From positions 1 through 64,000 of the forward strand of contig NZ_CAJULN010000010.1 of assembly GCF_910586915.1 (NCBI RefSeq): a stretch of 64,000 bases of DNA, given 5' to 3'. A program made the position numbers and the translations under genes. Shown piece by piece: positions 7,029-15,648 of this stretch. The notes under the pieces were generated by a model. That model made no database searches. It was not told the DNA's origin and saw only the letters and a program-made list of their open reading frames with translations. Each line of letters opens with the position of its first letter. The first letter of the stretch is position 1. This stretch comes from an uncultured Bacteroides sp. (GTDB lineage: Bacteria > Bacteroidota > Bacteroidia > Bacteroidales > Bacteroidaceae).

Positions 7029-9230
7029 ATGAACGAAAAAACAATCAACGAACAATATACATATATATGTACCTTGCTTGAGAACAAAAGACTCAAGGAA
7101 GCTCTAACGCAACTGGAATCTTTGCTGTGGCAATGCCCCGACTGGAATCTGCGCGCCCGACTGGAGCAAGTGCAAACGTCGTACAAGTATATGCTGGACT
7201 ATATGAAACAGGGTGCCAACGACCCTGAACGCTGGAACCTGCATCGGAAAATGGTGACAGACACATGGGAAATCGCCGACCAGTCGCGATTGCTTATGCT
7301 GGATAATGTATCGGCAAGATACTACCACGAAGTACGCCGCACCCCCGTAACGCCGGAGTTGTCGGACTATAGTATCAAAACGCTGATGCATATGCTGGAA
7401 TCATTTAATGACGACTTGGCAGTGAGCGGATTATTATCTGACAACAAAATGAATGAAGTACTGAAACGGCATGAAGACGCACTCAAATTCATGTTTTTAA
7501 GAACATGGGCAAATAGCTTCTGGTCTGCCCGGGAGGAAGAAGAGGCACAAGCCATGCTGACATCGGAGTTACTGCCGGGAGATGATTTATGTCTGTTCGT
7601 CAGCGCAGTCACTTTGAGTCTGATGGAGTGTTTCGACTTGAGAAAAATCATGTGGTTGCTCGATGCATACAGTCATGCGAATGTCAACGTCAGCCAACGT
7701 GCTTTGGTGGGCGCGATAATCACCTTCCACATCTACAGAAACCGGCTCTCCATCTACCTCGAACTTGGTAAGCGGATAGAACTGATGGAAGAACTGCCGT
7801 CTTTCATTGATGATGTGGCACGGATTTACCGCCAGTTACTCATGTGTCAGGAAACGGAGAAAATCGGCAAAAAGATGCAAGAAGAAATTATCCCCGAAAT
7901 GCTGAAAAACGTCTCTTCGATGAAGAATATGCGATTCGGTATGGAAGAATACGACGAAGAGAATGACGATAAGAACCCCGATTGGGAAAATACATTCAGA
8001 AAATCCGGTCTGGGCAAGAAATTACGTGAGATGAGTGAGTTACAGATGGAAGGCGCAGATGTATATATGAGCACATTTTCCCTTTTGAAAAATTATCCGT
8101 TCTTCAGCGAAGTGTACAACTGGTTTTATCCATTCAGCAAGCAGCAATCGGATGTCATGAAATCCATTAAACGTAGCGGAAACGAAGAAAGCAGTCTATT
8201 GAACTTAATCGCCAAGTCGGGATTTTTCAGCAACAGCGACAGGTATTCCTTATTCTTTACCATCCACCAGTTGCCGCAGGCACAACAGGAGATGATATTT
8301 AGCCAGCTCAGCGAACAACATATAACGGAACTGGAAGACCAATCGAATGCCGAGACAATGAAACGATTCCATGAACGTCCAGGAATAATCTGCAATCAAT
8401 ACCTGCACGACCTTTACCGTTTCTTCAAGCTCAACGTACGCCGCCGGGAGTTCAGGGATATTTTCAAAGAGAAACTCGACCTGCACCATATACCCGTGCT
8501 CGACAATGTACTGTATTGGGAGAATGTATTATTCCCTATCGCCGACTTCTACTTGTCAAAAGAACGTTGGGACGAGGCCATCGAAGTATTCAAAGAACTG
8601 GAAGACATCCAGGAATTGAGTGACGGTGTAGAGTTTTACCAAAAACTCGGCTATGCGTTGCAGAAAAAAAAGAGGTATGCAGAAGCCATTCAAGTCTATT
8701 TGAATGCGGATATATTGAAGCCGGACAACATTTGGAACAACCGCCATCTGGCTACTTGCTACCGGTTAAACAAAAATTATCAGTCAGCGCTTATCTATTA
8801 CAGAAAAGTAGAGGAGGTCACACCCAATGATGCAAACGTTACTTTCCATATCGGTAGCTGCCTGGCAGAGATGGGACAACATGAAGAAGCACTAAATCAC
8901 TTCTTCAAACTGGATTTTATCGAAAACAACTGCATAAAAGCATGGCGTGGTATCGGCTGGTGTTCATTCGTCAGCGTAAAATACGAACAAGCAATGAAGT
9001 ATTATGAGAAAATAATCAATCTAAAGCCATTGGCTATCGACTATATGAATGCCGGACACGTTGCTTGGGCAATGGAAGACATTCAGAAAGCCGCCGTTTT
9101 CTATGGAAAAGCCATCACAGCCTTCGGAAGCCGCGAACGATTCCTCGAAATGTTTCACAAAGACAAAGAATCCCTTCTCGAACAAAACATTCGAGAAGAG
9201 GACATTCCTTTAATGCTGGATATATTGTAA
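7029..9230 (+). CDS. Large TPR-repeat protein
   Basis: A 733-residue protein, apparently cytoplasmic (no signal peptide or membrane segment). ATG 7029 is chosen because the longer frame (from 6978) starts inside the pgk terminator. The N-terminal ~480 residues are helical and not recognised. From about residue 505 there are tandem tetratricopeptide repeats, for example WDEAIEVFKELEDI, RYAEAIQVYLNADILKPDN, NYQSALIYYRKVEEVTPND, QHEEALNHFFKLDFIENN and KYEQAMKYYEKIINLKP. Such repeats mediate protein-protein contacts; no partner is indicated. The stop abuts the stop of convergent maf, so 3' ends may overlap. Confidence 0.8.
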   Translation: MNEKTINEQYTYICTLLENKRLKEALTQLESLLWQCPDWNLRARLEQVQTSYKYMLDYMKQGANDPERWNLHRKMVTDTWEIADQSRLLMLDNVSARYYHEVRRTPVTPELSDYSIKTLMHMLESFNDDLAVSGLLSDNKMNEVLKRHEDALKFMFLRTWANSFWSAREEEEAQAMLTSELLPGDDLCLFVSAVTLSLMECFDLRKIMWLLDAYSHANVNVSQRALVGAIITFHIYRNRLSIYLELGKRIELMEELPSFIDDVARIYRQLLMCQETEKIGKKMQEEIIPEMLKNVSSMKNMRFGMEEYDEENDDKNPDWENTFRKSGLGKKLREMSELQMEGADVYMSTFSLLKNYPFFSEVYNWFYPFSKQQSDVMKSIKRSGNEESSLLNLIAKSGFFSNSDRYSLFFTIHQLPQAQQEMIFSQLSEQHITELEDQSNAETMKRFHERPGIICNQYLHDLYRFFKLNVRRREFRDIFKEKLDLHHIPVLDNVLYWENVLFPIADFYLSKERWDEAIEVFKELEDIQELSDGVEFYQKLGYALQKKKRYAEAIQVYLNADILKPDNIWNNRHLATCYRLNKNYQSALIYYRKVEEVTPNDANVTFHIGSCLAEMGQHEEALNHFFKLDFIENNCIKAWRGIGWCSFVSVKYEQAMKYYEKIINLKPLAIDYMNAGHVAWAMEDIQKAAVFYGKAITAFGSRERFLEMFHKDKESLLEQNIREEDIPLMLDIL

Positions 9231-9812
9231 CTATAACTTTTTCAACTCCCCGTACAACTTCTGTATGGGGAGTCCCATTATATTATAGAAACTGCCGGAT
9301 ATGGATTTCACCCCGACATACCCTATCCATTCCTGAACACCGTAAGCTCCCGCCTTGTCCATAGGCTGGTAACGGTCGACGTAATAACAGATTTCATCGT
9401 CGGTCAAGTCATCGAACAACACATCGGAAGAAGCGGAAAAGCTCTTCTGCCATTCGGTAGTAGTCAGACAGACACCCGTAAAGACCTGGTGCGATTTTCC
9501 TGAAAGCATACGAAGCATTCCGATGGCTTCTTCCCTGCCTTCCGGCTTGCCCAACACCTTTCCGTCCAACCAGACAATGGTATCTGCCGTAATAAGCAAC
9601 TCGCCCGGTTTCATCATAGCACGGTAAGCACCTGCCTTTTTGCGGGCTATAAATTCGGGAATCTCCGCACCCACCAACGTGTCGGGATAAGACTCGTCTA
9701 CGTCGGGCAATGTCCTGACTACATAATCTACTCCCAATCCCGACATCAACTCTTTTCTACGAGGTGAATTGGAAGCCAATATGATATTATATTTCTTTAA
9801 ATTTTCAAGCAT
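9231..9812 (-). CDS. maf: Maf-family nucleoside triphosphate pyrophosphatase
   Basis: House-cleaning pyrophosphatase (dTTP/UTP type, YhdE-like) that hydrolyses non-canonical or excess NTPs. The 193-residue protein shows the Maf signature LASNSPRRKELM at residues 13-24, the catalytic segment ADTIVWLDGKVLGKP, and the C-terminal GSFYNIMGLPIQKLY. It is the last gene of the nitroreductase-to-maf minus operon, 75 bases after the kdsC-like gene. Confidence 0.93.
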   Translation of the reverse strand: MLENLKKYNIILASNSPRRKELMSGLGVDYVVRTLPDVDESYPDTLVGAEIPEFIARKKAGAYRAMMKPGELLITADTIVWLDGKVLGKPEGREEAIGMLRMLSGKSHQVFTGVCLTTTEWQKSFSASSDVLFDDLTDDEICYYVDRYQPMDKAGAYGVQEWIGYVGVKSISGSFYNIMGLPIQKLYGELKKL

Positions 9813-9887
9813 GGAAATATTTACTATTTAATGTGACGATATATGTTTGAAGTATTCCACTCTCCTTTTTCCCAAAGAGGCGGCAGG

Positions 9888-10409
9888 TTACCAACCGAAA
9901 GCATCCTGTGCCATCCATAAGCCGCGAGCTTTCAAGACCTGCTCCACCACATCGCGCCCGCAGCCGTAGCCGCCATCAGCATAGGAGATATATTTGGCAA
10001 CAGATTTCACTTCGGGCACAGCATCCTTCGGACAACACGGCAGTCCGCACTCGCGCATCACTTCGACATCGGGCACATCATCGCCCATATACAATATCTC
10101 GTCATCCGACAATCCGTATTTATCGCGAAACGCACGGTAATCATGTATTTTCACGGCAGAACCCATATACAAGTCCTTCACGCCTAATCCTTCAAAACGG
10201 ACGCGCACCGCTTCGGTCCGTCCGCCGGTGATAATGGCAAGGTGAAGCCCTTTTTTCACAGCCAGTTGGATGGCATATCCATCCTTGATATTTACAGTAC
10301 GCATCGGCTCGCCGGACGGGTGAAGCGGAACCGTGGTAGCGCTCAATACGCCGTCTACATCAAACGCCAGCGCCTTGATGCGGGACAAATCATAATTGAT
10401 GGTGCTCAT
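9888..10409 (-). CDS. kdsC: KdsC-like HAD phosphatase
   Basis: Probably 3-deoxy-D-manno-octulosonate 8-phosphate phosphatase, the step that gives free Kdo for lipopolysaccharide inner core. The 173-residue protein is a capless HAD enzyme: nucleophile Asp17 and Asp19 in FDVDGVLS, the IITGG motif II, and a C-terminal MGDDVPDVEVM metal-binding loop. HAD families are easily confused, and YrbI-type relatives acting on other sugar phosphates remain possible. It overlaps the upstream gene by 20 bases, indicating translational coupling. Confidence 0.85.
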   Translation of the reverse strand: MSTINYDLSRIKALAFDVDGVLSATTVPLHPSGEPMRTVNIKDGYAIQLAVKKGLHLAIITGGRTEAVRVRFEGLGVKDLYMGSAVKIHDYRAFRDKYGLSDDEILYMGDDVPDVEVMRECGLPCCPKDAVPEVKSVAKYISYADGGYGCGRDVVEQVLKARGLWMAQDAFGW

Positions 10410-11205
10410 GGATACTTTTGCTCATTAATTTGTATATTTCCTGCAAGCCAGGCAAGTCTGCCAGCATCGCAAGATGGTTGTTTATCACATTTTCATCATA
10501 ACGTACGGCAGGTCCGGTCTGTGCTTCATGAGGAGTCAGTTTGTGCACCTTACGTGCGGTTTCATCAATCAACGGGAGCATGACGTCAAAAGGAAGGTGG
10601 TATTTTTCGAGCAAATCCGCCGCCATCGCATACATATGATTGGTGAAATTGCAAATAAAAACGGCAGCAAGATGCAGGCTTTTTCGTTGTTCGGAAGTAG
10701 CTTCGTAGACACTCTCGGAAAGAGTGGCAGCAATTGCCTTCAGCAGTACCGCATCTTCCTGCCTTTCGGCTTCTATAAAGATAGGAATTTCGCGGAAGTC
10801 GATCTCACGCTGTTTGCTGAATGTCTGCATCGGATAAAATACACCATAACGTTCTGCATACCCCTCCCATATATTCATCGGCATACTTCCTGCCGTGTGT
10901 ACCAGCAGAGCGTTTTGCTTGCCTTCCGTTATCTGAGGCAACAGTTCGGCAAAAGCCGCGTCTTTCAATGCTACGATATACAATTTGGCTTCCCGAGCTA
11001 TTTTCTGTAAGTCGGTAGTATATTCCGCCTCCACCTGCTCCGCCAATGCACGGGCGGACGCTTCGGTACGGCTGTATATCTGCACGATACGGAATCCTTT
11101 ACGATAGAGCGCTTTTGCCAGGTTGGTGGCAAGGTTGCCCGCACCGATAAACACAATCGGCGTATCTTCTATACTTCTGTTCATTGCTTTCTTAACGTCT
11201 TGCAA
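10390..11205 (-). CDS. Rossmann-like/DUF2520 dehydrogenase-family protein
   Basis: A 271-residue cytoplasmic protein with an N-terminal dinucleotide-binding fold (IVFIGAGNLATNLAKALYRKG, residues ~18-38) and a C-terminal helical DUF2520 domain. The architecture is like F420-dependent or 6-phosphogluconate-type dehydrogenases. Substrate unknown. An alternative start at the internal MNRSIEDTP (residue 8) would remove the 14-base overlap with the preceding gene. Confidence 0.8.
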   Translation of the reverse strand: MQDVKKAMNRSIEDTPIVFIGAGNLATNLAKALYRKGFRIVQIYSRTEASARALAEQVEAEYTTDLQKIAREAKLYIVALKDAAFAELLPQITEGKQNALLVHTAGSMPMNIWEGYAERYGVFYPMQTFSKQREIDFREIPIFIEAERQEDAVLLKAIAATLSESVYEATSEQRKSLHLAAVFICNFTNHMYAMAADLLEKYHLPFDVMLPLIDETARKVHKLTPHEAQTGPAVRYDENVINNHLAMLADLPGLQEIYKLMSKSIHEHHQL

Positions 11206-11527
11206 ACCAATATAAAATAATTCCGATGATGAGCAATGTCAACGGCAACAGGTAACCCGACAGAGAACCCAACAACGACATCACCAAACCGATATTCATC
11301 ACCAGCCAAAGTCCGAGCAAGACAAGCCCTACGGATTTATCGCGTTTGAAAATCAGGAAACAGAGCGAAGCATACAGCAACATATTATCCTTGTTCATCA
11401 CCCAGGGCAACCCGATGGAAGAAAAATGTATCAGTTTATCAATCAGATATAAGGCACCGATTACCATAAAGGTAACGGCGGTAGCCATATACGTATCTTT
11501 GCTATTATTTGCTTTGGCAACTCCCAT
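11192..11527 (-). CDS. Small membrane protein, LiaF/DUF5668-like
   Basis: A 111-residue protein with four predicted membrane helices (around residues 14-32, 48-60, 66-82 and 88-107) and a short basic N-terminus, similar in layout to the membrane region of LiaF-type proteins. No catalytic motif. It sits two bases after the nitroreductase stop and overlaps the DUF2520 gene by 14 bases, so it is inside the operon. Confidence 0.7.
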   Translation of the reverse strand: MGVAKANNSKDTYMATAVTFMVIGALYLIDKLIHFSSIGLPWVMNKDNMLLYASLCFLIFKRDKSVGLVLLGLWLVMNIGLVMSLLGSLSGYLLPLTLLIIGIILYWFARR

Positions 11528-11529
11528 CT

Positions 11530-12066
11530 TTATTTTCCTCCGAATTTATTGATATGAATTTTTTCCCACTGAAGATGTTCTTCATTGAAGGGTTTACGCT
11601 CCATTCCCTTATGTCCGATAGCTATGACGGAAAGAATCTGAAGTTGCAAAGGAATGTCCAAAAGCCCGTGTACAAACTCGTCGGAAGGCATTCCGGTAGC
11701 CGTGAAACGCTCACGCACCTGTACCCAGCAGCTACCCAGTCCCAAATCTTCCGCCTGTAACTGTATCATAATGGAAGCAATGGAAGCATCTTCAATCCAG
11801 ACATCACTTGCCAAAGGGTCTGCCATGACGACAATCGCCAGAGCGGCCTCGGCAATAAATGCGGAAGCCTGCTCCTTGCAATGCGACAAATCTTTCAGCA
11901 TTTCCCTATCGTCTACTACCACAAATTGCCAACTGTTACTGCGTTTGGAAGAGGGCGACATCAAGGCTGCCTTCATCAAGGCAACCACTTCGTCCTGTGT
12001 CAGTTCTTCGTCGGTAAACTTACGCATACTGCGACGATTTTTTATCAATTCACTGAAATTTTCCAT
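11530..12066 (-). CDS. Nitroreductase-family flavoprotein
   Basis: FMN-dependent NAD(P)H oxidoreductase of the nitroreductase fold. The 178-residue protein begins with the FMN-binding NRRSMRKFTDEE motif and continues with ALMSPSSKRSNSWQFVVVDD and a GLGSCWVQVRERF segment. Being shorter than classic NfsB (~217 residues), it fits the small single-domain subgroup common in anaerobes. First gene of a five-gene operon ending at maf. Confidence 0.9.
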   Translation of the reverse strand: MENFSELIKNRRSMRKFTDEELTQDEVVALMKAALMSPSSKRSNSWQFVVVDDREMLKDLSHCKEQASAFIAEAALAIVVMADPLASDVWIEDASIASIMIQLQAEDLGLGSCWVQVRERFTATGMPSDEFVHGLLDIPLQLQILSVIAIGHKGMERKPFNEEHLQWEKIHINKFGGK

Positions 12067-12099
12067 ATTCTATTTCGAGGTTCATTTGATTAATGTATG

Positions 12100-12107
12100 C
12101 AAAGATA
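12100..12107 (-). promoter_or_regulatory. -7 element of the nitroreductase operon
   Basis: TATCTTTG on the minus strand, 33 bases before the nitroreductase ATG. It is back to back with the promoter of the divergent small gene, so about 34 bases separate the two -7 elements. Confidence 0.6.
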
Positions 12108-12141
12108 GAGAGAATTCGCGAGATAATAGAAAATAAAAGAG

Positions 12142-12149
12142 TATCTTTG
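12142..12149 (+). promoter_or_regulatory. -7 element of the 58-residue gene
   Basis: TATCTTTG, 23 bases before the ATG at 12173. No convincing -33 TTTG is visible. Confidence 0.55.
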
Positions 12150-12172
12150 CCCTTGCAATTAATACTATAAAT

Positions 12173-12349
12173 ATGAAAAAACGAATTACGCAGGACGATT
12201 ACATCAAAGCGAATCGGAAAGCAAGCCGGGAGGCTGAGATAGCCATGTACGGACACCCGCTTTGTCACAAGCGGGTACACCAGTCAAAGAAAGTTTATAA
12301 CCGTAAAAAGATAAAGGCAGCCAACAAGGAGCTGCCTTATTTTTTTTAA
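12173..12349 (+). CDS. Small basic protein, 58 residues, unrecognised
   Basis: An open frame starting MKKRITQDDYIKANRKASRE and ending KIKAANKELPYFF. It is rich in Lys/Arg (about 17 of 58) and has one Cys and two His in GHPLCHKRVH. Support for coding: its own -7 element just upstream, an ATG, a lysine/arginine-heavy composition like small ribosome- or nucleic-acid-associated proteins, and a terminator fused to its end. The terminator hairpin and T run (12314-12347) encode the last residues, so the final Phe-Phe is written by the U tract. No function can be assigned. Confidence 0.7.
   Translation: MKKRITQDDYIKANRKASREAEIAMYGHPLCHKRVHQSKKVYNRKKIKAANKELPYFF
12314..12347 (+). terminator. Terminator overlapping the end of the 58-residue gene
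   Basis: Arms AAGGCAGC (12314-12321) and GCTGCCTT (12331-12338), a 9-base loop, then T(8). All of it lies inside the coding frame, which ends at TAA 12347-12349. Confidence 0.85.
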
Positions 12350-12438
12350 GAATTTCATAACTGCCCCTCCTCTGAAATCTGCTTTTAAACATTCCCAACA
12401 AATTACATGTTTTGTTGTCGAATGAAGAATAAAAAGTG

Positions 12439-12446
12439 TAAATTTG
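12439..12446 (+). promoter_or_regulatory. -7 element deciding the start of the acyltransferase
   Basis: TAAATTTG at 12439-12446 places transcription start near 12453. That excludes the upstream in-frame starts and supports ATG 12455, possibly with a very short leader. Confidence 0.5.
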
Positions 12447-12454
12447 CCTCATTA

Positions 12455-13453
12455 ATGCCACTCAAACTAACCACATATTATAAAGGAAAGGACATCCCCG
12501 AACTATCGGGCAACAATGCATTCCACTCCAAAGAGTTGTTTCAGATTTATGAAGCAACGCTGGGATATGCACCTTTGCTGATAGTAGCCACCGAAGAGGG
12601 CAAACCGGTGGCACGCCTGCTTGCCGCCATCCGCAAAGCCAAAAAGTGGATGCCTGCTTTTCTGGTGAAACACTGCGTAGTTTACAGCGAAGGAGAAATA
12701 CTGGACGATGCACTCTCCGCCAACAGAGAAAAGGCGGAAGAAGTATTCGGAGAAATGCTCGAACATCTCACCCAAGAAGCGTCGCGCTCCTGCTTCCTTA
12801 TCGAATTCCGCAATCTCAACAACTCCATGTTCGGTTACAAATTCTTCCGAAACAACGGTTACTTTCCGGTCAACTGGTTACGGGTGCGCAACTCCCTGCA
12901 CAGCATAAAAAAAATTGAAAAAAGGTTTAGTCCGTCGCGCTTGCGGCAGATAAAAAAAGGCCTGAACAATGGGGCAAAAGTGACGGAAGCACATACTGAG
13001 GAAGAGATACGCGACTTCTCACGAATGCTACACAAAGTCTACTCTTCCCGCATACGCAGATACTTTCCAGACAATGATTTTTTCCGACATATGCACAGCA
13101 TACTCATCAAAGGAAAACAGGCAAAAATATTTATCGTCAAATACAAAGAGAAGATTATCGGCGGTGCCGTATGTATCTATTCCGGCGACAATGCATATCT
13201 TTGGTTTTCAGGCGGAATGAAGAAAACCTATGCTGCACAATACCCCGGCGTATTAGCCGTTTGGAAAGCCCTGCAAGACGCCCACGAGCACGGGTTCCGC
13301 CACATGGAATTTATGGACGTAGGGCTTCCGTTTCGCAAACACGGTTATCGCAATTTCGTACTTCGCTTCGGCGGAAAGCAGAGCAGCACGCGTCGTTGGT
13401 TTCGTATCAACTGGACGTGGCTGAACAAACTTTTAATCCGATTTTATATCTAA
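12455..13453 (+). CDS. FemAB/GNAT-like acyltransferase
   Basis: A 332-residue cytoplasmic protein of the FemAB-like tandem-GNAT group (BioF2-like acetyltransferase domain). The second GNAT half is the clearer one: YKEKIIGGAVCIYSGDNAYLWFSGG, then YPGVLAVWKALQDAHEHGFRHMEFMDVG. Relatives transfer amino acids or acyl groups to peptidoglycan precursors, lipids or small molecules; the substrate here is not evident. The start is set by the -7 element. The gene stands alone. Confidence 0.75.
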   Translation: MPLKLTTYYKGKDIPELSGNNAFHSKELFQIYEATLGYAPLLIVATEEGKPVARLLAAIRKAKKWMPAFLVKHCVVYSEGEILDDALSANREKAEEVFGEMLEHLTQEASRSCFLIEFRNLNNSMFGYKFFRNNGYFPVNWLRVRNSLHSIKKIEKRFSPSRLRQIKKGLNNGAKVTEAHTEEEIRDFSRMLHKVYSSRIRRYFPDNDFFRHMHSILIKGKQAKIFIVKYKEKIIGGAVCIYSGDNAYLWFSGGMKKTYAAQYPGVLAVWKALQDAHEHGFRHMEFMDVGLPFRKHGYRNFVLRFGGKQSSTRRWFRINWTWLNKLLIRFYI

Positions 13454-13626
13454 ATGTAATCTCAAGATTACAAAACCACTTACCACCCCCCTTTTCTCCA
13501 TTTTTTATGCATGATGTCTTAACAATTAAATGAAGAAATATTTCTTTATTAGGTAAGAAATGCCTTACTTTGTACTGTTTTATGCTGTATAAGCACATAA
13601 TTAAAACCAAATAAAAAAGTATAGTT

Positions 13627-14031
13627 ATGAAGATTTCACACATTGAACATCTGGGCATTGCCGTAAAAAGCATCGAAGAAGCCCTTCCCTACTACGAAAA
13701 CGTATTGGGATTGAAGTGTTATAACATTGAAACTGTGGAAGATCAGAAAGTAAGAACTGCTTTCCTGAAAGTGGGAGATACTAAAATTGAACTGCTCGAA
13801 CCGACTTGCCCCGAAAGCACTATTGCCAAATTCATTGAAAATAAAGGTGCAGGTGTTCATCATGTAGCATTTGCCGTAGAAGACGGAGTGGCAAACGCTT
13901 TGGCAGAAGCGGAAAACAAAGAAATCCGCCTTATCGACAAAGCCCCGCGCAAAGGTGCCGAAGGACTGAACATCGCTTTCCTTCACCCGAAATCTACTTT
14001 AGGGGTGCTGACAGAACTCTGCGAACATTAA
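13627..14031 (+). CDS. mce: Methylmalonyl-CoA epimerase
   Basis: Vicinal-oxygen-chelate fold enzyme interconverting (R)- and (S)-methylmalonyl-CoA between the B12-dependent mutase and the decarboxylase. The 134-residue protein has two beta-alpha-beta-beta-beta modules with the expected metal ligands: His in HIEHLGIAV, Glu in IELLEP, His in GVHHVAFAV and Glu near the end in VLTELCEH. First gene of the methylmalonyl-CoA decarboxylase operon, 30 bases before mmdA. Confidence 0.95.
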   Translation: MKISHIEHLGIAVKSIEEALPYYENVLGLKCYNIETVEDQKVRTAFLKVGDTKIELLEPTCPESTIAKFIENKGAGVHHVAFAVEDGVANALAEAENKEIRLIDKAPRKGAEGLNIAFLHPKSTLGVLTELCEH

Positions 14032-14061
14032 TCATAAATTCTAAAAAATCAACAAGAACTC

Positions 14062-15615
14062 ATGAGTAATCAACTTGAAAAAATCAAAGAGCTTATTGAA
14101 CGCCGTGCCGTAGCACGTCTCGGTGGCGGTGAGAAAGCAATAACAAAGCAACATGAAAAAGGTAAATATACTGCACGCGAACGCTTGGCTATGTTGCTGG
14201 ACGAAGGCAGCTTCGAAGAAATGGATATGTTCGTTGAGCACAGATGCACGAACTTCGGTATGGACAAGAAGCATTATCCAGGCGACGGTGTCGTGACCGG
14301 TTGCGGTACAATCGAAGGACGTCTGGTATATGTTTTCGCACAAGACTTTACGGTGTCTGCCGGTTCATTGTCGGAAACCATGTCATTGAAAATCTGCAAA
14401 ATCATGGATCAGGCCATGAAAATGGGTGCTCCCTGCATCGGTATCAACGACTCGGGCGGCGCACGTATCCAGGAAGGTATCAACGCTTTGGCGGGTTACG
14501 CTGAAATTTTCCAACGCAACATCCTTGCTTCCGGCGTTATTCCGCAGATTTCGGGTATCTTCGGTCCTTGTGCCGGCGGTGCTGTTTACTCTCCTGCCCT
14601 GACAGACTTCACGCTGATGATGGAAGGCACTTCTTATATGTTCCTTACAGGTCCGAAAGTGGTGAAAACCGTAACAGGCGAAGATGTGAGCCAGGAAAAC
14701 CTCGGTGGTGCGAGCGTGCACTCCACTAAGTCGGGTGTTACTCACTTCACTGCACAGACGGAAGAAGAGGGTCTTGCCCTTATCCGCAAACTACTGAGCT
14801 ATATTCCGCAGAACAACCTCGAAGAAGCACCTTACGTAGACTGCACAGACCCCATCGACCGTCTTGAGGATTCTCTGAACGACATTATCCCCGACAGCCC
14901 CACCAAACCGTACGATATGTACGAAGTAATCGGTGCGATTGTAGACAACGGCGAGTTTCTGGAAATCCAGAAAGACTACGCGAAAAATATCATCATCGGT
15001 TTCGCACGCTTCAACGGACAGTCGGTAGGTATCGTTGCCAACCAGCCCAAATACCTGGCAGGCGTACTTGACAGCAACGCATCACGCAAGGGTGCCCGTT
15101 TCGTCCGCTTCTGCGATGCCTTTAACATTCCTATCGTATCGTTGGTAGACGTGCCGGGATTCCTTCCGGGAACAGGTCAGGAATACAACGGCGTTATCCT
15201 CCACGGTGCCAAGTTGTTGTATGCTTATGGCGAAGCCACTGTGCCTAAGGTTACCATCACACTGCGCAAATCGTATGGCGGTTCGCACATCGTAATGAGC
15301 TGTAAGCAACTTCGCGGTGACATGAACTACGCATGGCCGACAGCCGAAATCGCAGTGATGGGAGGTGCAGGAGCCGTAGAAGTATTGTACGCGCGCGAAG
15401 CGAAAGAGCACGAAAACCCCGCTCAGTTCCTTGCCGAAAAAGAAGCGGAATACACCAAACTGTTTGCCAATCCTTACAACGCAGCCAAGTATGGTTACAT
15501 TGACGATGTGATTGAACCGCGCAATACACGCTTCCGCGTTATCCGTGCCTTGCAGCAGTTGCAGACCAAGAAACTGTCCAACCCAGCTAAAAAACATGGT
15601 AATATTCCGTTGTAA
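14062..15615 (+). CDS. mmdA: Methylmalonyl-CoA decarboxylase alpha (carboxyltransferase)
   Basis: Moves the carboxyl group of methylmalonyl-CoA onto the biotin carrier, giving propionyl-CoA. The 517-residue protein has the two crotonase-like halves of acyl-CoA carboxyltransferases. Oxyanion-hole glycines occur in DSGGARIQEG and GPCAGGAVYSPA (N half) and in VDVPGFLPGTGQE and RKSYGGSHIVMS (C half). Neighbours (epimerase, gamma-like subunit, biotin carrier, beta Na+ pump) argue for the decarboxylase rather than an ATP-driven propionyl-CoA carboxylase, since no biotin carboxylase gene is present. Confidence 0.95.
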   Translation: MSNQLEKIKELIERRAVARLGGGEKAITKQHEKGKYTARERLAMLLDEGSFEEMDMFVEHRCTNFGMDKKHYPGDGVVTGCGTIEGRLVYVFAQDFTVSAGSLSETMSLKICKIMDQAMKMGAPCIGINDSGGARIQEGINALAGYAEIFQRNILASGVIPQISGIFGPCAGGAVYSPALTDFTLMMEGTSYMFLTGPKVVKTVTGEDVSQENLGGASVHSTKSGVTHFTAQTEEEGLALIRKLLSYIPQNNLEEAPYVDCTDPIDRLEDSLNDIIPDSPTKPYDMYEVIGAIVDNGEFLEIQKDYAKNIIIGFARFNGQSVGIVANQPKYLAGVLDSNASRKGARFVRFCDAFNIPIVSLVDVPGFLPGTGQEYNGVILHGAKLLYAYGEATVPKVTITLRKSYGGSHIVMSCKQLRGDMNYAWPTAEIAVMGGAGAVEVLYAREAKEHENPAQFLAEKEAEYTKLFANPYNAAKYGYIDDVIEPRNTRFRVIRALQQLQTKKLSNPAKKHGNIPL

Positions 15616-15648
15616 TCCAACTTTTTCACATTAAAAACAAGAACGATT

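Noticed and set aside
9245..9273. Hairpin at the TPR/maf boundary as a bidirectional terminator
   Set aside because: The stem is plausible, but it lies inside the maf coding end and lacks a T tract in either direction.
14062..15615. Propionyl-CoA carboxylase beta as an alternative to methylmalonyl-CoA decarboxylase
   Set aside because: No biotin carboxylase gene accompanies it, whereas the beta pump and gamma-like subunits of a decarboxylase do.
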